In this document: one piece after another, positions 13,871-26,959 of the stretch
How positions within the stretch are numbered: the first letter of the stretch is position 1
Layout: every line of letters begins with the position of its first letter
Assembly: GCF_001039355.2 (NCBI RefSeq)
Contig: NW_019775735.1
Span: 610,065-674,064, forward strand
DNA: 64,000 nt
Origin: Lingula anatina
Lineage: Eukaryota > Brachiopoda > Lingulata > Lingulida > Lingulidae
Direction of reading: 5' to 3'
Position numbers and translations under genes: made by a program
Notes under the pieces: generated by a model
Seen by the model: only the letters and a program-made list of their open reading frames with translations
Database searches by the model: none
What the model was told of the DNA's origin: nothing

Positions 13871-16800
13871 CTTTGAAATAGATATCATGAACAAGTCAAA
13901 ATGTTTTGTTAAGAAGATCTCCGTGTCGGTTTATTTATCATAGTAAAGAATTCAAATGTGCATGTCCGATAGTTGCCCAAAAAATGAAATGTGTTTCTAT
14001 TCCTGGGGAAAAGACGATTAATTTGCACGTTTTCTCCTGCTGCAAAATGGCCAGTAAAAATAAATATGCAACTAAGAGTGCACTTGTAGGTCTATCGAGA
14101 CATTGTTTGTGCGTATGACACTTTTTTTTCAGATATCAATTACCTGATGAAAACAAAAAACAATTCACCCATGTAGAGAGATTACAAAACACCTGAGCAT
14201 CCTTGAAAATCCATGTTTGCCATTATTACCGCCAATCGTTTCCTTTTCCACGCACTTCACTTTCCCTATCTAATACTGCGCTTCCATAATATGTCTACTT
14301 TTGGGTTAACAGATGCCTAATCGAAAGAAATGCGAGAGCCGCGTCTTCCATTATGTTTGTCGTGACTGTTTAAGCATCCGTGGCACGCGATTTGTACACA
14401 CTGAAAGAGCTTTGTAATATGATATCTGTCTATGATGTTAATTTGATTTTAATTTAATTAATTTCCTCAATGGGGGGTGGAATGGAAAGGTGTCGTAACG
14501 GGATTTCCGGAGCGGGGGAGGGGGGGATTTAGAACGATGAATTCACCCTGAAAAAATTAGCATGGTCTTGAAGAAAAAACGGAATTCCTAAATAGTATGT
14601 TTGGAGTAGAGCAGAAACAAAGATGATCGAAAGACTACTTGATACGTTTATATTTGAATATATGCTAGGAATTCCTAAAATCGCTTTGAACCGTGACGAC
14701 GACTAATACAGTATTACTGAACGAGAGAAATAAAACTATTTGATCCCCCCCCCCCAAAAAAAAAAAAAGATAATGATTCAATATGTTTTCCACGTTCAAT
14801 GAAAGTCGGTGTCATATACATAGTGTTCTTGGAATAATACTTCAAAGAATAAGAATAAAGACTGCTATTTGTAGAAGATAACAATGAAAGACATGTCTTG
14901 TTTCATGGGGTCACTTCCCAGAAAAGAAAAGAAAATATCTTATTACAATTGATTTGGCTCCTGAATAAGTATGTATAGAATGTTAACAGACAGCGGAAAG
15001 GGAAAATCCATTCATAAACGTGATGATTTCATGGGAAACGATACACGATACAAATAAAAGTACGTTTGCGATAATGCCTTATATAAAGTACAAACTATTG
15101 TCGCAGCAGCTTATTTTGTAGCCTTCTTTGCACGCATTTCCTTGTACAACGCGGACGTTGATATTTCATTTTTAGAAATTACGTGATGTATTCTGTCCAT
15201 TTCACATAAACGTTCAAACTTATTTAAATCTTGCGTTGAAGATGCTCAGTAAGTCCCTTATTAAATTGCTGTGCACCATAAGAAACCAGTCGAAATTCTT
15301 TCTAAGAGCGAATATCATATACCAAAATTCATGCCAATATTTTGACTGTGATTAGTAGAGCCATTCACTTCCGTAAATACATGAAGAAATTCATTCTTGT
15401 TTAATGGTTTAATGGATGAATATTTTAAATTGATACTTGCAAGGGGTGAACATCAGACAGCCCATAAGACGGACAGACAAACAGACACTCACATCTAAAC
15501 AGAGGCAGTCAGACAGATAGGCGAATTTCTCCGCATTTACTGAATTTTTAATATGTACTTTTAACGGCATCACCATCATCTTTAAATAACTATGGCAGAT
15601 ACTCTAAGAGAAATTCCCATCGGCAAATGCGCCGGTTACATGCAGTAAAAATTTCGAGACGCACGGGACCTAATGAAGAGCGAAGGAGGACTAATGAAGT
15701 GTAAGGAAACCAACTGTATCACGCCGCATGCTACCACACGTGCACGTGACTCAGAACAATAGTGTTGACGTCGTTGCGATGAACCTGAAAATGAAAAATC
15801 AACTTTCTGTTCCTGGCGTTTTCGGCAATTATCAAGTTGCACTACGAAACAAGGACTATTTTGTAATTTATAATAGAATAAATCTCGAGAATCCAATGTC
15901 ATTTGCCGTTATAGAATTAGCTCAAAAAAAAAAAAAAATAGATAAATTGTGCAAATTAGTTGAGCTAAAATAGAACTTTTTTGACAAAATTTGTGTCTTT
16001 TTCTTAATATTTATTTTAGAATAGGCACGCTTATTTTATGTCTAATTGGACTACTGTACGTTGACTAGTGAGGAATGACCCATGTACTTTGAAGACAGGA
16101 AAATATGCTGTTTTGACAGAGATTTAGCCACAAAGTCGCATGGATGTTTTTCTTTTTAAGACTTTGCAATTCGGAGTTTTCAAATTCTTTTAGTGGTGCA
16201 GATGTTTCCAGTCCATTCTTTTATTTTAATTTTTCAAAAAGGTTTCTGACAGTGAAGATGCAAATTTATGAAAAAATTATTATATTGAAAACAAAAGAAT
16301 AAAGCTTTAATTTTATTTCACAATACTGAGTAGATTTCAAGATTTCAATTTCACGAACAATAAAGAGAAAGAGACAAAAATACATCAAAAGGCAGCGTTT
16401 GGTCAACACGGGTCACACAAGTTCAGTCTCTTTTCAAGTGTGAGATAGTGTGAGAGCGTGCGTCTTGAAACTGACACCTATATACTGCAGCATTAGCCCC
16501 ACTGGAACTAAAGGCATGAAAGGGAACTCCACGCTCCACGCCGAGAGAGCGCAGTCGGCTGGTTTTCGCTATCATTTATAGCGGTCGTATCGATCTTGCG
16601 ATCACCATACATGAACGCCCGCTTCAGTCAGTGGCGGTGAAACATAACAAACATGAACCGATGCATACAGTTTAGTTTTGATTACTTTATGACATTATAG
16701 ACTTAGCGGCTCAAGTACAGGCATAGAGTACCTCTATACAGATACACTGTACATATACAGCAGCTTATATGTATAATAACTATTTGCCCTTGTGCCATAA

Positions 16801-18620
16801 GTCGATTAAATGTATGCTATTTGCCAACCAAACCAAATTCTTTAGAAGAAAGGCTTTTCCTTCCGCCATTGTCTCAGAAAAGTTTTTTTTTTCGGTACAT
16901 ATTCATAGTTATTTAGCTGGCTAATTATGTGCAATTTTCCGTATCAGTCCAGCGTAAAAGAGCCATCTGACTTCAGGGTGAAAGTAGTACTGTAATTCGC
17001 TATTTTAATTCCCCTTTAGCGTTGCCGATATCACTCCATCTCGTGAATTGAACCATGCCTTCAACATTTATTATATCAATGGCAATCTTAACTAAACGAT
17101 GGACCTAAAGATTCTTGGATGGTTTAAGGTACGAAACCTGCCAATTTTAATATTTTCATATTTACTCATACTGTACCCCCCCCCCCAACATAAAACAAAA
17201 ACTGGCAATAATTTGGACTCCATTCACAATATTCCCCTGAACTTTGCCAGAATCATTTAATGATCCACGCAGCACTACTAAAACTTTCTTTCCTTCTTTT
17301 TGTCTTTTATATACCAAAAAGAAACATTGAAAATCTGCCCAAATTTTTTGTTTATCGCCAAGGTACGTATATCATGTACAAAACTGTACTATAAACCCGT
17401 TTTCAAGTTCTAAATTTCAACTTCTTTACTGTCCTAAAATAGAGTTTCAGAGATCTTTGCATGCTATACGCTATGCAAGAGACTATAAGTTTAGATGGCA
17501 GCACAAGCATTCATTACATATATTCCCACGCGCAATATTATCCCATTAAATAATTGAAACCGAAATAATAGCTGGAACAAAATGCAATATAGCACATAAA
17601 ACTTATTCCTATTCTTCTCAACGACCGTTTTTATTAGACCTGAATTGAACTAATGTGTTGTTACGGGGCCGCGCTATAAGTGGATTTCTGAAAGCACTTG
17701 TTATACTACTCGATTGTTTCGTCGTTTATACCTGCTGTACATCAATCGATTTAATTAACAATTAGTCTCTCCGTTTTCTGAATTTTTGTCTTTTCATTGG
17801 TTCGTTAATTAATTGCCCAGAATATCTTATTATGTCCCCAAGATGGATTGCAATTTCATTGTCTCTGCTTCCAGCGCCTTAGAGACATTGGGAGTAATGC
17901 CACGCAAGGAATGCTGATTTAATTGTCGGTGAATCGGACTGTAAAGAACATCAAACGTATCAATATTAGGAAATTTTCACACTAGAAGCAGATGTTTCTT
18001 TATTTTCTTTGCTTAGGCGGAATATTTCTATTGTTTTAAGTGTTTTCGGACATAGCTGAATGTATTTCTGTCTGTCCATACATTATGTAATGAATATATT
18101 ATACATTGATATACCATAAAATGACGACATAGAATCACGGCGATGTTGACAACTTGACTTCCTTTCTTTATTTTATTCAACTTTTTATTCAACTATTTTC
18201 TGAATAGCACGAGCACCGATAAAATGTGCATTTGCTGGACTTTATGAACGTTTTTAGAGAGCAGCATATTAAAAAGTCCAAACTGTCTTACGTAGCAAAG
18301 TAAAATGACCTCCACTTTAAGCCAACAAATATTATCTGTAAGGTAAAGAAACGTAAGACGCTCTTATACATGTACATGTACCAATATCGCACAGTCCATT
18401 TTACGTGGTCGACTGTCGGAGTTTAGCCGAATAAGTTAAGGCTAGCAAGTAAAATATTGACCTTTTGTGAAAGGGGATCCTTGTGACGTAACAGAGAGAT
18501 CGATTCAGATCTGATCTATCTTGTATGGTCTATGATCTTTATTAGTTCTTCATTGATCCTGGCCTGGATAAGTCACATGAGGCGGTAAACGCTGTGTTTA
18601 CTTGACTGTCCTGGTCTGTC
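11838..18620. other. gene-free stretch with simple repeats
   Basis: No supported gene. It contains a TTTTA pentamer run (about 11838-11862), a (CT)n tract at 13830-13866 and homopolymer patches at 14747-14768 and 17167-17177. It probably holds the upstream exon(s) and regulatory DNA of the NHLH gene, but no individual element can be named. Confidence 0.5.
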
Positions 18621-18623
18621 AAT

Positions 18624-18855
18624 TAGGGTGCTTTCCCAGAGATTTAGATCGATCTAAAGATTAAGTTTTAGATCGACCTAACTCCCTGGGGGTTCAGGCT
18701 AAGTTGCAGTCAGCCGAGCGGACACCATAGTTAATTACCCCTTTACAGCTTTTAGTGGCCGGGACAGACGCTTAAGCCGGCCAAGCTGACAGTAATCTAG
18801 TGAGACTCCCCACAGGGATAGATCGATCTAAAAATCTATATAAATGGGGTGTAAG
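18624..18855. mobile_element. MITE with subterminal palindrome AGATCGATCT, copy 1
   Basis: Both ends carry TAGATCGATCTA-type palindromes in inverted orientation, with a GGGTG/CACCC-like outer edge. The interior matches the element at 51458-51672 in reverse complement: shared blocks include the gtgagactcccc/ggggagtctcac block, taattaccccttta and the agttaggtcgat block. There is no coding capacity. It is a non-autonomous DNA-transposon derivative of a superfamily I cannot name. Confidence 0.7.
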
Positions 18856-19196
18856 TTTGGTTTCAAATTAATTGAAGCTTCCCCCCCCCCCCCCAACTCC
18901 CCACACACACCAAATATCGCCTTTGTCCTGGTAAAGGATTCGCTAGAATAATGCCACTAATGCTTACTCAAAATTTAAATGTTGTTTGTAGTCAGATGAA
19001 TTTTACCGTTCTTTGGAGAACGGTTATAATCGCTAAGCAATGCCGTCACACGCCCTGAATTGTTCTCTGCGCCTTGGTGCATATCATACTTGTTATTTCG
19101 GTGACAAGCAGACTTACTGATATCAGCTGTTGAATAATACAGAAAGAAAAAAAAGAAAGAAAGAAAGGGTGCAAAATAGACGAAACTAAAGGCAGA

Positions 19197-19204
19197 TAGT
19201 TAGT

Positions 19205-19243
<39 letters not shown>
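19197..19243. repeat. (GATA)n microsatellite
   Basis: About eleven tandem GATA units. Confidence 0.95.
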
Positions 19244-19244
<1 letters not shown>

Positions 19245-19818
19245 AGAGAAAACATGTATATCTATACAATGTTTCTATTAGACTAAGTGAAATAGATATT
19301 CCCAACGACAAGAAATTATTCTAGAACCTTGGATAAGGAGCAACTGACAAAAAAACGAAAGAAAAAAAATGAAAATCGAATCCTTCCCCTATGTTTACTG
19401 AGAGTCTTCTGTGCTTCCCAATGGGAATCTAGAGTTCAAACAATGATGAAGATGTTATCTTTAGTGCAGCACAGGGAAGGGTAATTACTCGAACATTTTC
19501 TGCAGAAAAAAAAGTAGAATATTTGTTCTCTATCGGAGTACATTGTTTCTAATTACTGAAACAAAAAAAAAAACGCAACTTTCTCTGCATTTTTACCAAT
19601 ATGTCATATAATAGGACATACCAAAGAAAATGCGTCTTAATCGTCAACAAAATTTGTTTACTGCAATCCCAGTAAAAAAATATTCCGTGTTTTTGATCGC
19701 AGAGGGTACAGTCACATATACAGGGGTCATAAACGCTTCACGACAGAAAAGGATATATCCAAACCAATTTAGCAAAATTGTAACGTCTCACAGAAAACAT
19801 GAGCTAATGACGTTATAT

Positions 19819-19847
19819 CCATGGAAGTATATGAAATACTTCCATGG
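19819..19847. repeat. perfect 12-bp inverted repeat with 5-nt loop
   Basis: The arms CCATGGAAGTAT (19819-19830) and ATACTTCCATGG (19836-19847) are perfect reverse complements. They could form a small cruciform. No gene is attached. Confidence 0.8.
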
Positions 19848-19918
19848 TGTAACCAAGCTTTCAAAATAGGTCAGAACAATAGTATATGTGACATGAGCTA
19901 ATGCCGTTATAACTAAGC

Positions 19919-20422
19919 CAGGCCCGTAGCCAGGGGGGGGGGGGGGGGGTCGGGGGGTTCCGAAGAAACCCCCCCTTTNNNNNNNNNNNNNNNNNNNNNN
20001 NNNNNNNNNNNNNNNNNNNNNNNNNNNNNNNNNNNNNNNNNNNNNNNNNNNNNNNNNNNNNNNNNNNNNNNNNNNNNNNNNNNNNNNNNNNNNNNNNNNN
20101 NNNNNNNNNNNNNNNNNNNNNNNNNNNNNNNNNNNNNNNNNNNNNNNNNNNNNNNNNNNNNNNNNNNNNNNNNNNNNNNNNNNNNNNNNNNNNNNNNNNN
20201 NNNNNNNNNNNNNNNNNNNNNNNNNNNNNNNNNNNNNNNNNNNNNNNNNNNNNNNNNNNNNNNNNNNNNNNNNNNNNNNNNNNNNNNNNNNNNNNNNNNN
20301 NNNNNNNNNNNAAAAGGTCCACTCTGGGTAAAATTTGATCTAGGTACATGAAGTTTTTATGGAAAAAGGTCCACTTTTTCAGAGAAAGAACCCCCCTTTT
20401 GAAATTGCTGGCTACGGGCCTG
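19919..20422. mobile_element. MITE with CAGGCCCGTAGCCAG termini, containing the assembly gap
   Basis: The left end is CAGGCCCGTAGCCAG and the right end is its inverse, CTGGCTACGGGCCTG, ending at 20422. The right-hand 110 bases match, in reverse complement, the element at 35616-35783. The flanking TAAGC on both sides looks like a 5-bp target duplication. Copies elsewhere are only about 170-200 bp, so the 333 Ns may overestimate the missing sequence. A long G run at 19934-19949 precedes the gap. Confidence 0.8.
19979..20311. other. assembly gap (333 N)
   Basis: A run of N lies within the MITE, next to homopolymer G and C tracts. The open reading frame that appears to cross it on the minus strand is an artefact. 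Confidence 0.98.
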
Positions 20423-20859
20423 TAAGCTTTCAAAATAGGTAAGAACTAGTATATGTGACATGGTGCCTTTGGTAAAGAACGCTTATAAAAAGAGACACGT
20501 TCTACAGCAGTAGTATAGAATCTAGTCCTCCGTGTAATGTACCCTCGGTCACATCTATCTCCACACAGCTGTGCTCTCTCCGCTCTATTATCTCTCTTCG
20601 ATCTGCTTGTAAATTTCATCTGGGGACAACTAACTCAATAACCCAGCACCAAATTAAATGAATAATTCAATAGTCTGGAGTCCCGCGGGGAAGCTGAGAA
20701 AACTAAACGGAACTGCACTCGAGATGTTTAAATAAATTACAGGAGTAGTAATGATGGGCCTGAGGACGCTCTGGGAATTCTGGGTACAGAGTCGGTATAG
20801 GAAGTTAATACTGTGCTGGAATGTTGGCTATCATGGAGCGCTTGAGTGATTTTATCAGA

Positions 20860-21094
20860 ACTGCGTTTGTGTGTATGTGTGTTCATATGCGTGTGTGCAT
20901 ACATGCGTGCGTGCGTGTGTCTATGTTACTGCACCTGGGTAACTATGTATTTGTGCTAATGTACTAAAACGCGCAATGCATTGTACATGTACTGCTTGGG
21001 TTTGTGAGCATGTGCGTTTTTATTTGTTCTCTTCCTTGAGCGCCTTCCATCTTTGTCTGTCTGTCTGTGTGTCTGCCTGTCTGTCTGTCAGTAT

Positions 21095-21130
<36 letters not shown>

Positions 21131-21175
21131 ATGTACCTGTACATGTATGTGTGAGTAGGTGTGCTGATTACTTGT
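20860..21175. repeat. GT-rich simple-sequence block
   Basis: Imperfect (GT)n, (TGCG)n and (CTGT)n runs, with a pure (GT)n core at about 21097-21128. The overlapping ORF is a translation of the repeat. Confidence 0.85.
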
Positions 21176-21199
21176 GTGTGCACTGTTGTATATATGTGC

Positions 21200-24100
21200 T
21201 TTTATGTGTTTAGAAGCCTAAATATTAGTACCAGTTGGATGTTAGGTACATGTACATATACAATTCTTTGCATCTTTTATAAGTGACAGTTTAGCTTTGG
21301 GACTTAAAACGATGCATCACATCACAATGATCAATGTGAGCACCGTCGATCGCCTACGAAAAAGAAACCATTTGAGGAAGTTCCAATTCTCGAATTTTTG
21401 TTTGACGTCTAAAGATGTAATCAGTTGCTATGATATAACCAGTGACATTCACGTCCGGAAAAATTGGCAGAATTCTCAGTTAGAAAATGAAACCCAAACT
21501 CACGTAAATCAATTTCTTGGAAAAGTCGCAATTCTTCTTCCCTTTCAACATCGTTCATTTCACCACGAAAAGTTCACCCAGTCTTGTATATGAATGAAAT
21601 AATCGATGCATCCATCTTAGATATTATTAAGCCATAGTGAAATCCAGGGATAAGTAGGGATAGAAACTGACAACATCCTATTTTCTGTATATACTGTAAA
21701 CTATGTTTTATAAGTGACAGTGCGTTGACGTCGTATCTAGTCGTGTTAACGGGGTAAAATTAGACTATTTTATAAACCATTAAGTCATCTAGCTTCTGCT
21801 AACGCTATTCACAGAATCAACCGTATTTCTGGGGCGAAACAATTCCGCGGTCCCCTGAATGTTCCTATCGTATTGAAAATTTGCTAAATCATTTCGATAG
21901 AAGCGCTTTATGGGAATAAAATTGTAAATACTTCAGCGTTTATGGAGACTTTTCCATTGGGACTGTATATAATTGAGGCACTCGCTTAACGTACATTATC
22001 CTACATGCTATAAGTAATCTTATTTACCGATCGTTTTTCCATTAATTATCTAGTATATCTGCATAACCTAAACGCGGTCCTTAATAACCCAATGTATATT
22101 TCTATACATTATCCATCTCGTTGTGAATGTAAATTCACAATGGGGTTTTTACACAAGTGCATTGTGATACAATTAACTGAATTAATCATTTTTAAGTCCA
22201 ACTTCTTTTTCTGTCAAGAAACTCAACCGAATTCCACGGACGAATTCACCTACGTGTAGAGACGTACATACATGTTTAGTTGGTGATGTATAACTATTGA
22301 ACCAAACTTATAATCAAAATTGGCTGAACCCTATGATAATAAAGTTACAAAAACAAAGATCTTAATCAACAACACAAAACAGTGAGTCTTACTCAGCAAA
22401 TGTATATCAGCATTTGAGTACTGATCTTACTTCTAGTAATACAGTTAAATGTCATCAGTCATTACATAAACTCTACTGTATGTAGCAGTGCCTGCAATAA
22501 CAACTGTACATGCAGCTGTTAAAATCAGAATTCCTTTCACTGTACTTCATTCCCGAAAAAAAGGTGGGTGAGTTGTATAGACTGCCAAACATAAGAATAG
22601 AAACCACTACCATGTTACCTCATGTTTTGACGAAACTGTTGTAGTAACTTGATGCATTTTAAATACCCCCATCAAGAAAGTTTTCATATCGTCAGAGGTG
22701 GTTTGTGAATGGACAAAAGCAGTCCGTCGCAAATAATTTTGAAGAAAATATTCAAGATAGCCATTTATTATGGAGGCAAATATGTAATTTTAATGTAAGT
22801 GGAATAAGAGTCTTCTGATATTTTAAAAGAACTTTGCATAGCCTTTTTCTTTGCAGAGGTCTGTGTTCTTGTAGTGCTCTCTGCTCTGAAACATTATTTT
22901 TTTGGGAAAAAACCTACCTGCAAGTTTGATTAATTGATTGTGAGTCTTCTTCCAAGCCAGTTTCTTAACATCAGTGCCAGAAGCTGTATTTTAGGTTATC
23001 TTTCCCCGGGGATCAGTCCCGAATTATGAGATACTCGGTGTGGTGAAGGTTCCCCTTTTTATCGTAACATTCATCGACTCCGGATCAGCGCCTATGTTCA
23101 GCCGATTCCCGAGTCGATATCCGCGTCCGTTAGTTCTAAATGTGGTTCACAATTTTCCTTCCTTCCGTTTCCCAGGTTTGACACGCCTTTCTAGCGATAT
23201 CTGTATGATTCGGCGAGGCTTAGATATTACAGTCATCCAGAGATCGTGTGGCCTTCACTGTGTTTCTTGGAAAATTAATATCACAGTTGCAAACAAGGAT
23301 CATAATTCAGTCACGATAGGCTGCTTAGCCGAATAGTGACAACACATTTGTACGCTGAAGATGTTCCCTTGTTGACAACACATGGAAGCGTACATTTGGA
23401 CACAAACAAATAAGAGGATGTCATGGACAATCTTCCGCTTAACGGTACGCTAGAGATAGCGTGATCAACTTTGTATACGGTTGTTATCCAGTCTCGTATA
23501 TTCAGACGCTGCTTTACCGTTTCCTGTTCCGACGAAACCCTTGTCAGTGACAATGCCTTGATTGGCTTATGCCTAAAAACCCGGGTAATTCTTGCCAGGA
23601 AGCACGAGCTTCTCTTTGGAGAGAATGGCCTTTTTTTCATCTGTCACCATCTATTCTAGCTGCTTCTCCGAGATCTCTATTTGCAAATCAAATGCATTCC
23701 TTACAGGGGGATTCAAAAAAGCGAACACAGCTCATTGACAATTTCGAAAACAGCTCTTTGATTTCAGATGTCGTCAACGGGTCAATCTAACACACCTCGT
23801 CCTCTATCGGAAGAACCAATGCAATTTAGAAAACGAAAGCGTTCTTTTTTGTAAGCATTCAAGCAACACTTCTAACATAAAACTGACTCAAATGATGTCT
23901 CTATCTGAGTAAAGCGTGTGCATAAAATCGACTTTCCAATCACCCTGTATGACAAGGATGCGCTCTTGCAGGCTTTATTAAGTCAGAATATGGATTATTA
24001 ATTAGGCTGATTTCTATCAGGATTGGTTGGTTTAGGGATGAGATGATCAATTACCGTTATCTCATTGATATTTATATACCATGAAATCACAAGGGAAAGC

Positions 24101-24560
24101 GAGCGTTTTGGATGGGATACAAGTAGTGCATTGAAAAGTATACTTGTAGTTGAACGTTTACATTTCTTCCATGAACCACAAGAGGGGGCCCGCAGTTTTT
24201 ACTGGTTCGTTTCTAAAACAAACATATATACTGTGAAAAATAATTATGTTTAAAGGTGACAAGTGATCGAACGAGTCCTTTAATTTAAAACAGTCCTTTA
24301 ATAAAAACAGCGCCCAGTCTCGAACTATGAAATATAGCATAGTGATCATACATCAAACCTACTGAAAGTGCTAGTGTTTTTTTGGTAGCCTACAATAGAA
24401 GCTGCACTCTCTTGTTTTGTATTAAGAAATGTATGATAGTGTTTACATCACATGCACTAAAGAGAGCCAGTCTTTTTGGATTTTGAAACTTAAAAGCACA
24501 ACATAATGTATATCATAAGCGTAGCAGTCGGGGGTTGGGGGAAGATCCACCATTTATTTG
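21200..24560. other. gene-free stretch
   Basis: ORFs of about 100 codons exist on both strands around 23040-23640, but they overlap each other, lack recognisable domains and have no clear splice context. No repeat family was recognised. Confidence 0.5.
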
Positions 24561-24561
24561 T

Positions 24562-24562
<1 letters not shown>

Positions 24563-24611
<49 letters not shown>
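24563..24611. repeat. (AAT)n microsatellite
   Basis: About 16 tandem trinucleotides. Confidence 0.95.
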
Positions 24612-24612
<1 letters not shown>

Positions 24613-24841
24613 TTTATTTGTTGGGCTTATGCAGAGCATGGAAAGCAAACCATAACCACTACTTAAACAGGGCACCATTTTGTTGAATACCAAAAATAAA
24701 ATGGATGTCGGTGCTTTGACATCTGTGCGATACCAGTGCTTGACAAAGGTAATATTTTCCATAGCTGCGTGTTTCTTTATGGTATGGTATCATGCAAACT
24801 CTTTTTTTAAGTCTGGGATCATTGATCAACAGAGTCATGTT

Positions 24842-25050
24842 CTTAGAGTGCATTCAGAAAAATGGACTAACAGATCCGTGGATCAAAGGACCAAATATGG
24901 CCAACTCACTTGAATGCTTGCTGTGTAATCCCCGAGGGGAATCTATTCAGTGTCGTATCAGGAAATAGGAGGGAAGGGTTTTTTTTTTTTTGTACTTCGC
25001 CATATTTGATCCGCAGATCTGTTAGTGCGCTATTCAGTATGCTCTCTTAG
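24842..25050. mobile_element. about 210-bp MITE with long terminal inverted repeats
   Basis: The left arm (ctaacagatccgtggatcaa, then ccaaatatgg) is mirrored by the right arm (catatttgatccgcagatct, then gttag). The outer edges cttagagtgcattcag and ctgaata/gctctcttag pair imperfectly. The arms are about 55-60 bp and the centre includes a poly-T. No coding content. Confidence 0.7.
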
Positions 25051-26644
25051 ACCGTCTGGGGGAAATTGAGTTTGTATGAAAAGTCATCTTTATGGCATTT
25101 AGTGATCAGATATCAAGTTGTAACCTTAGTTACAAGTAACAATTCACAAACGTTTATAAGCGGGACTACGCAACCGTGTATGCCACATAGCCCTCGCTGA
25201 CTAGGGGTCTATCTATTACACAGACGTTCATAAACGGTACTACAGTGTAACAGAACCCAATGCTTAATCACCGATTACTTTAGTGGATGGAAGATTTGTT
25301 GCGGGGAGGGGAAACAAGGGGAAAATTATGAAAATTCAAATTTTACTGCACTATATATGTTTGTAGGGCACAGGTATGAATTGATTGAAGTGGATTTGTT
25401 TAACCCCTTTGATCCTCCAATTGAGGTTTCAAATCAAAAGCATCCCTAGATATCGTTCCGGCAAAACACTGTTCTGACTGATCTCATATGCAAGGCTTGC
25501 CGTGATTATGCGTATGTTCAATATGATTCTCCATTTTTGTTAGGTAATCCTTCTACTTCTAAAAAAATATAAATGAAAATCCAATTTACTGGGAGTAAAT
25601 TCGATCTAGATTCCAAAATATATTTTTGGATTCTAGTTTCGAGGGAATATTTTACAATACAAATGATTCACAAGTGTATTATTGCCCACGTGAAAACAGC
25701 CTTAATCAGTAAATTGAATCTTTGTGATATGTGTTACTGGATAAAGTTGTTGAGAGAGAGAGACAGAGGGGGGCTGTCACAAGCCACTTTCTTAGTATTC
25801 TTCAAACCTTCTGACAAAGCTTACCCAGCGTATAATTAAATTAACAAATGGACAAATAAACCTGACAACTTGCAACACGCTACTGCGCTTTTATTCTATG
25901 TTCTAACATTCCATCTAAACAAAGACACAATTTCGAGCAGTCTCAAGTTAAGACTTGGTTGTATTAAACCGCTTTATTAAAAACTTGCAGACGACAGTGG
26001 GCACAGCAGTGTCCGAGAGCTTGAGTTAGCCATCGCCATGGCGACGCAGTCGGGGTTGCGGTCAACAGACGGGTCAGTTGTCTGAAATCTGTCGCATCTT
26101 CCGCCTACAGACAGGATTTTAATGGCCAGATGAAAATAGCCAGTATTTTTACAAATATGATTCACGTTAATTATGTGAGTGTCATTAGAACATGCTGATC
26201 ATTAAGATCCGCTAGACGCCTACGGATGAAAACCCGTTGAAATGTTAGATACTGATGTACTGGTATCATAGCACGTCTGATTTAAGTTCATGTTATTTAT
26301 GAATTAATGCTTTGTAGTACTTTTCTTTGATTATAGTATTTTCACTTGCACTTTTGGATCAAGAATTTTGTTCATTTACCATGTTAACACTAATAATAAA
26401 GATTAGAGGATTTAAGGTGGGGGGGGATTGACTCCTGTTCCGTCTACTTTCCCACCGCCCCCCCCCCCCCATTTCTGTATACAGTTACATTTAGCTAGGT
26501 CGCCAACATTTATTATAATATCTAAATGTCACATGGTATATATAATATAAAAAACATAAAGTATACAGCTCGTGAAGTTTAATACAGTTTGAGCTTTTTG
26601 TTTGGTTCGCAACTGGAAAAATATATCTACATTTGGAAAGAGTT

Positions 26645-26953
26645 AACCTTAGGGGTTATTCATTTTATCATCATTTTCACGAACCGTATGCTGGCGAAGG
26701 GTGGTTAATCCTTCTATTTCTAAATTAAATAAACTATTTTCCCATATGACATGTATAATACATAGTACCCCTGTAGTTAGAGATCATTTAAATGTTAAAA
26801 TATTTCTGTGCTCAAATTATTTTTGTTATTATTAATGCCCTCTGTGATTTTGAAGAAATAATAAAAATAATGACCCAAATTGCTGCTAAGGGTCATTATT
26901 TTTACTCTTTGTAGACTTGTGAAAATGATGATAAAATGGATTACTCCTTAAAG
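26645..26953. mobile_element. about 310-bp MITE with 36-bp inverted termini
   Basis: The left end CCTTAGGGGTTATTC runs into ATTTTATCATCATTTTCAC. The right end, reversed, reads CTTTAAGGAGTAATCC followed by the same 19 bases. Inside, near the right end, is a separate hairpin made of AAAAATAATGACCC and its complement, at about 26865-26904. No ORF. Superfamily uncertain. Confidence 0.75.
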
Positions 26954-26959
26954 TGACAA

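Larger units (their letters stand above)
19856..20462. repeat. about 40-bp direct repeats flanking the gapped MITE
   Basis: The block beginning aagctttcaaaataggt and ending atatgtgacatg occurs at 19857-19895 and again at 20426-20462 with a few differences, on either side of the gapped element. It is far longer than a normal target-site duplication. Confidence 0.75.

Noticed and set aside
19861-20433. 190-codon minus-strand ORF across the N gap
   Set aside because: Most of it is N; the real ends are MITE sequence.
20976-21158. Cys/Val-rich ORF
   Set aside because: It is a translation of a GT/CTGT simple repeat.
23040-23640. Overlapping ORFs on both strands of about 100 codons
   Set aside because: No recognisable domain, no clear splice or promoter context, and the two strands contradict each other.
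26411-26475. G-run and C-run pair resembling a CAGGCCCGTAGCCAG MITE
   Set aside because: The family termini are absent; it is only two homopolymer patches.
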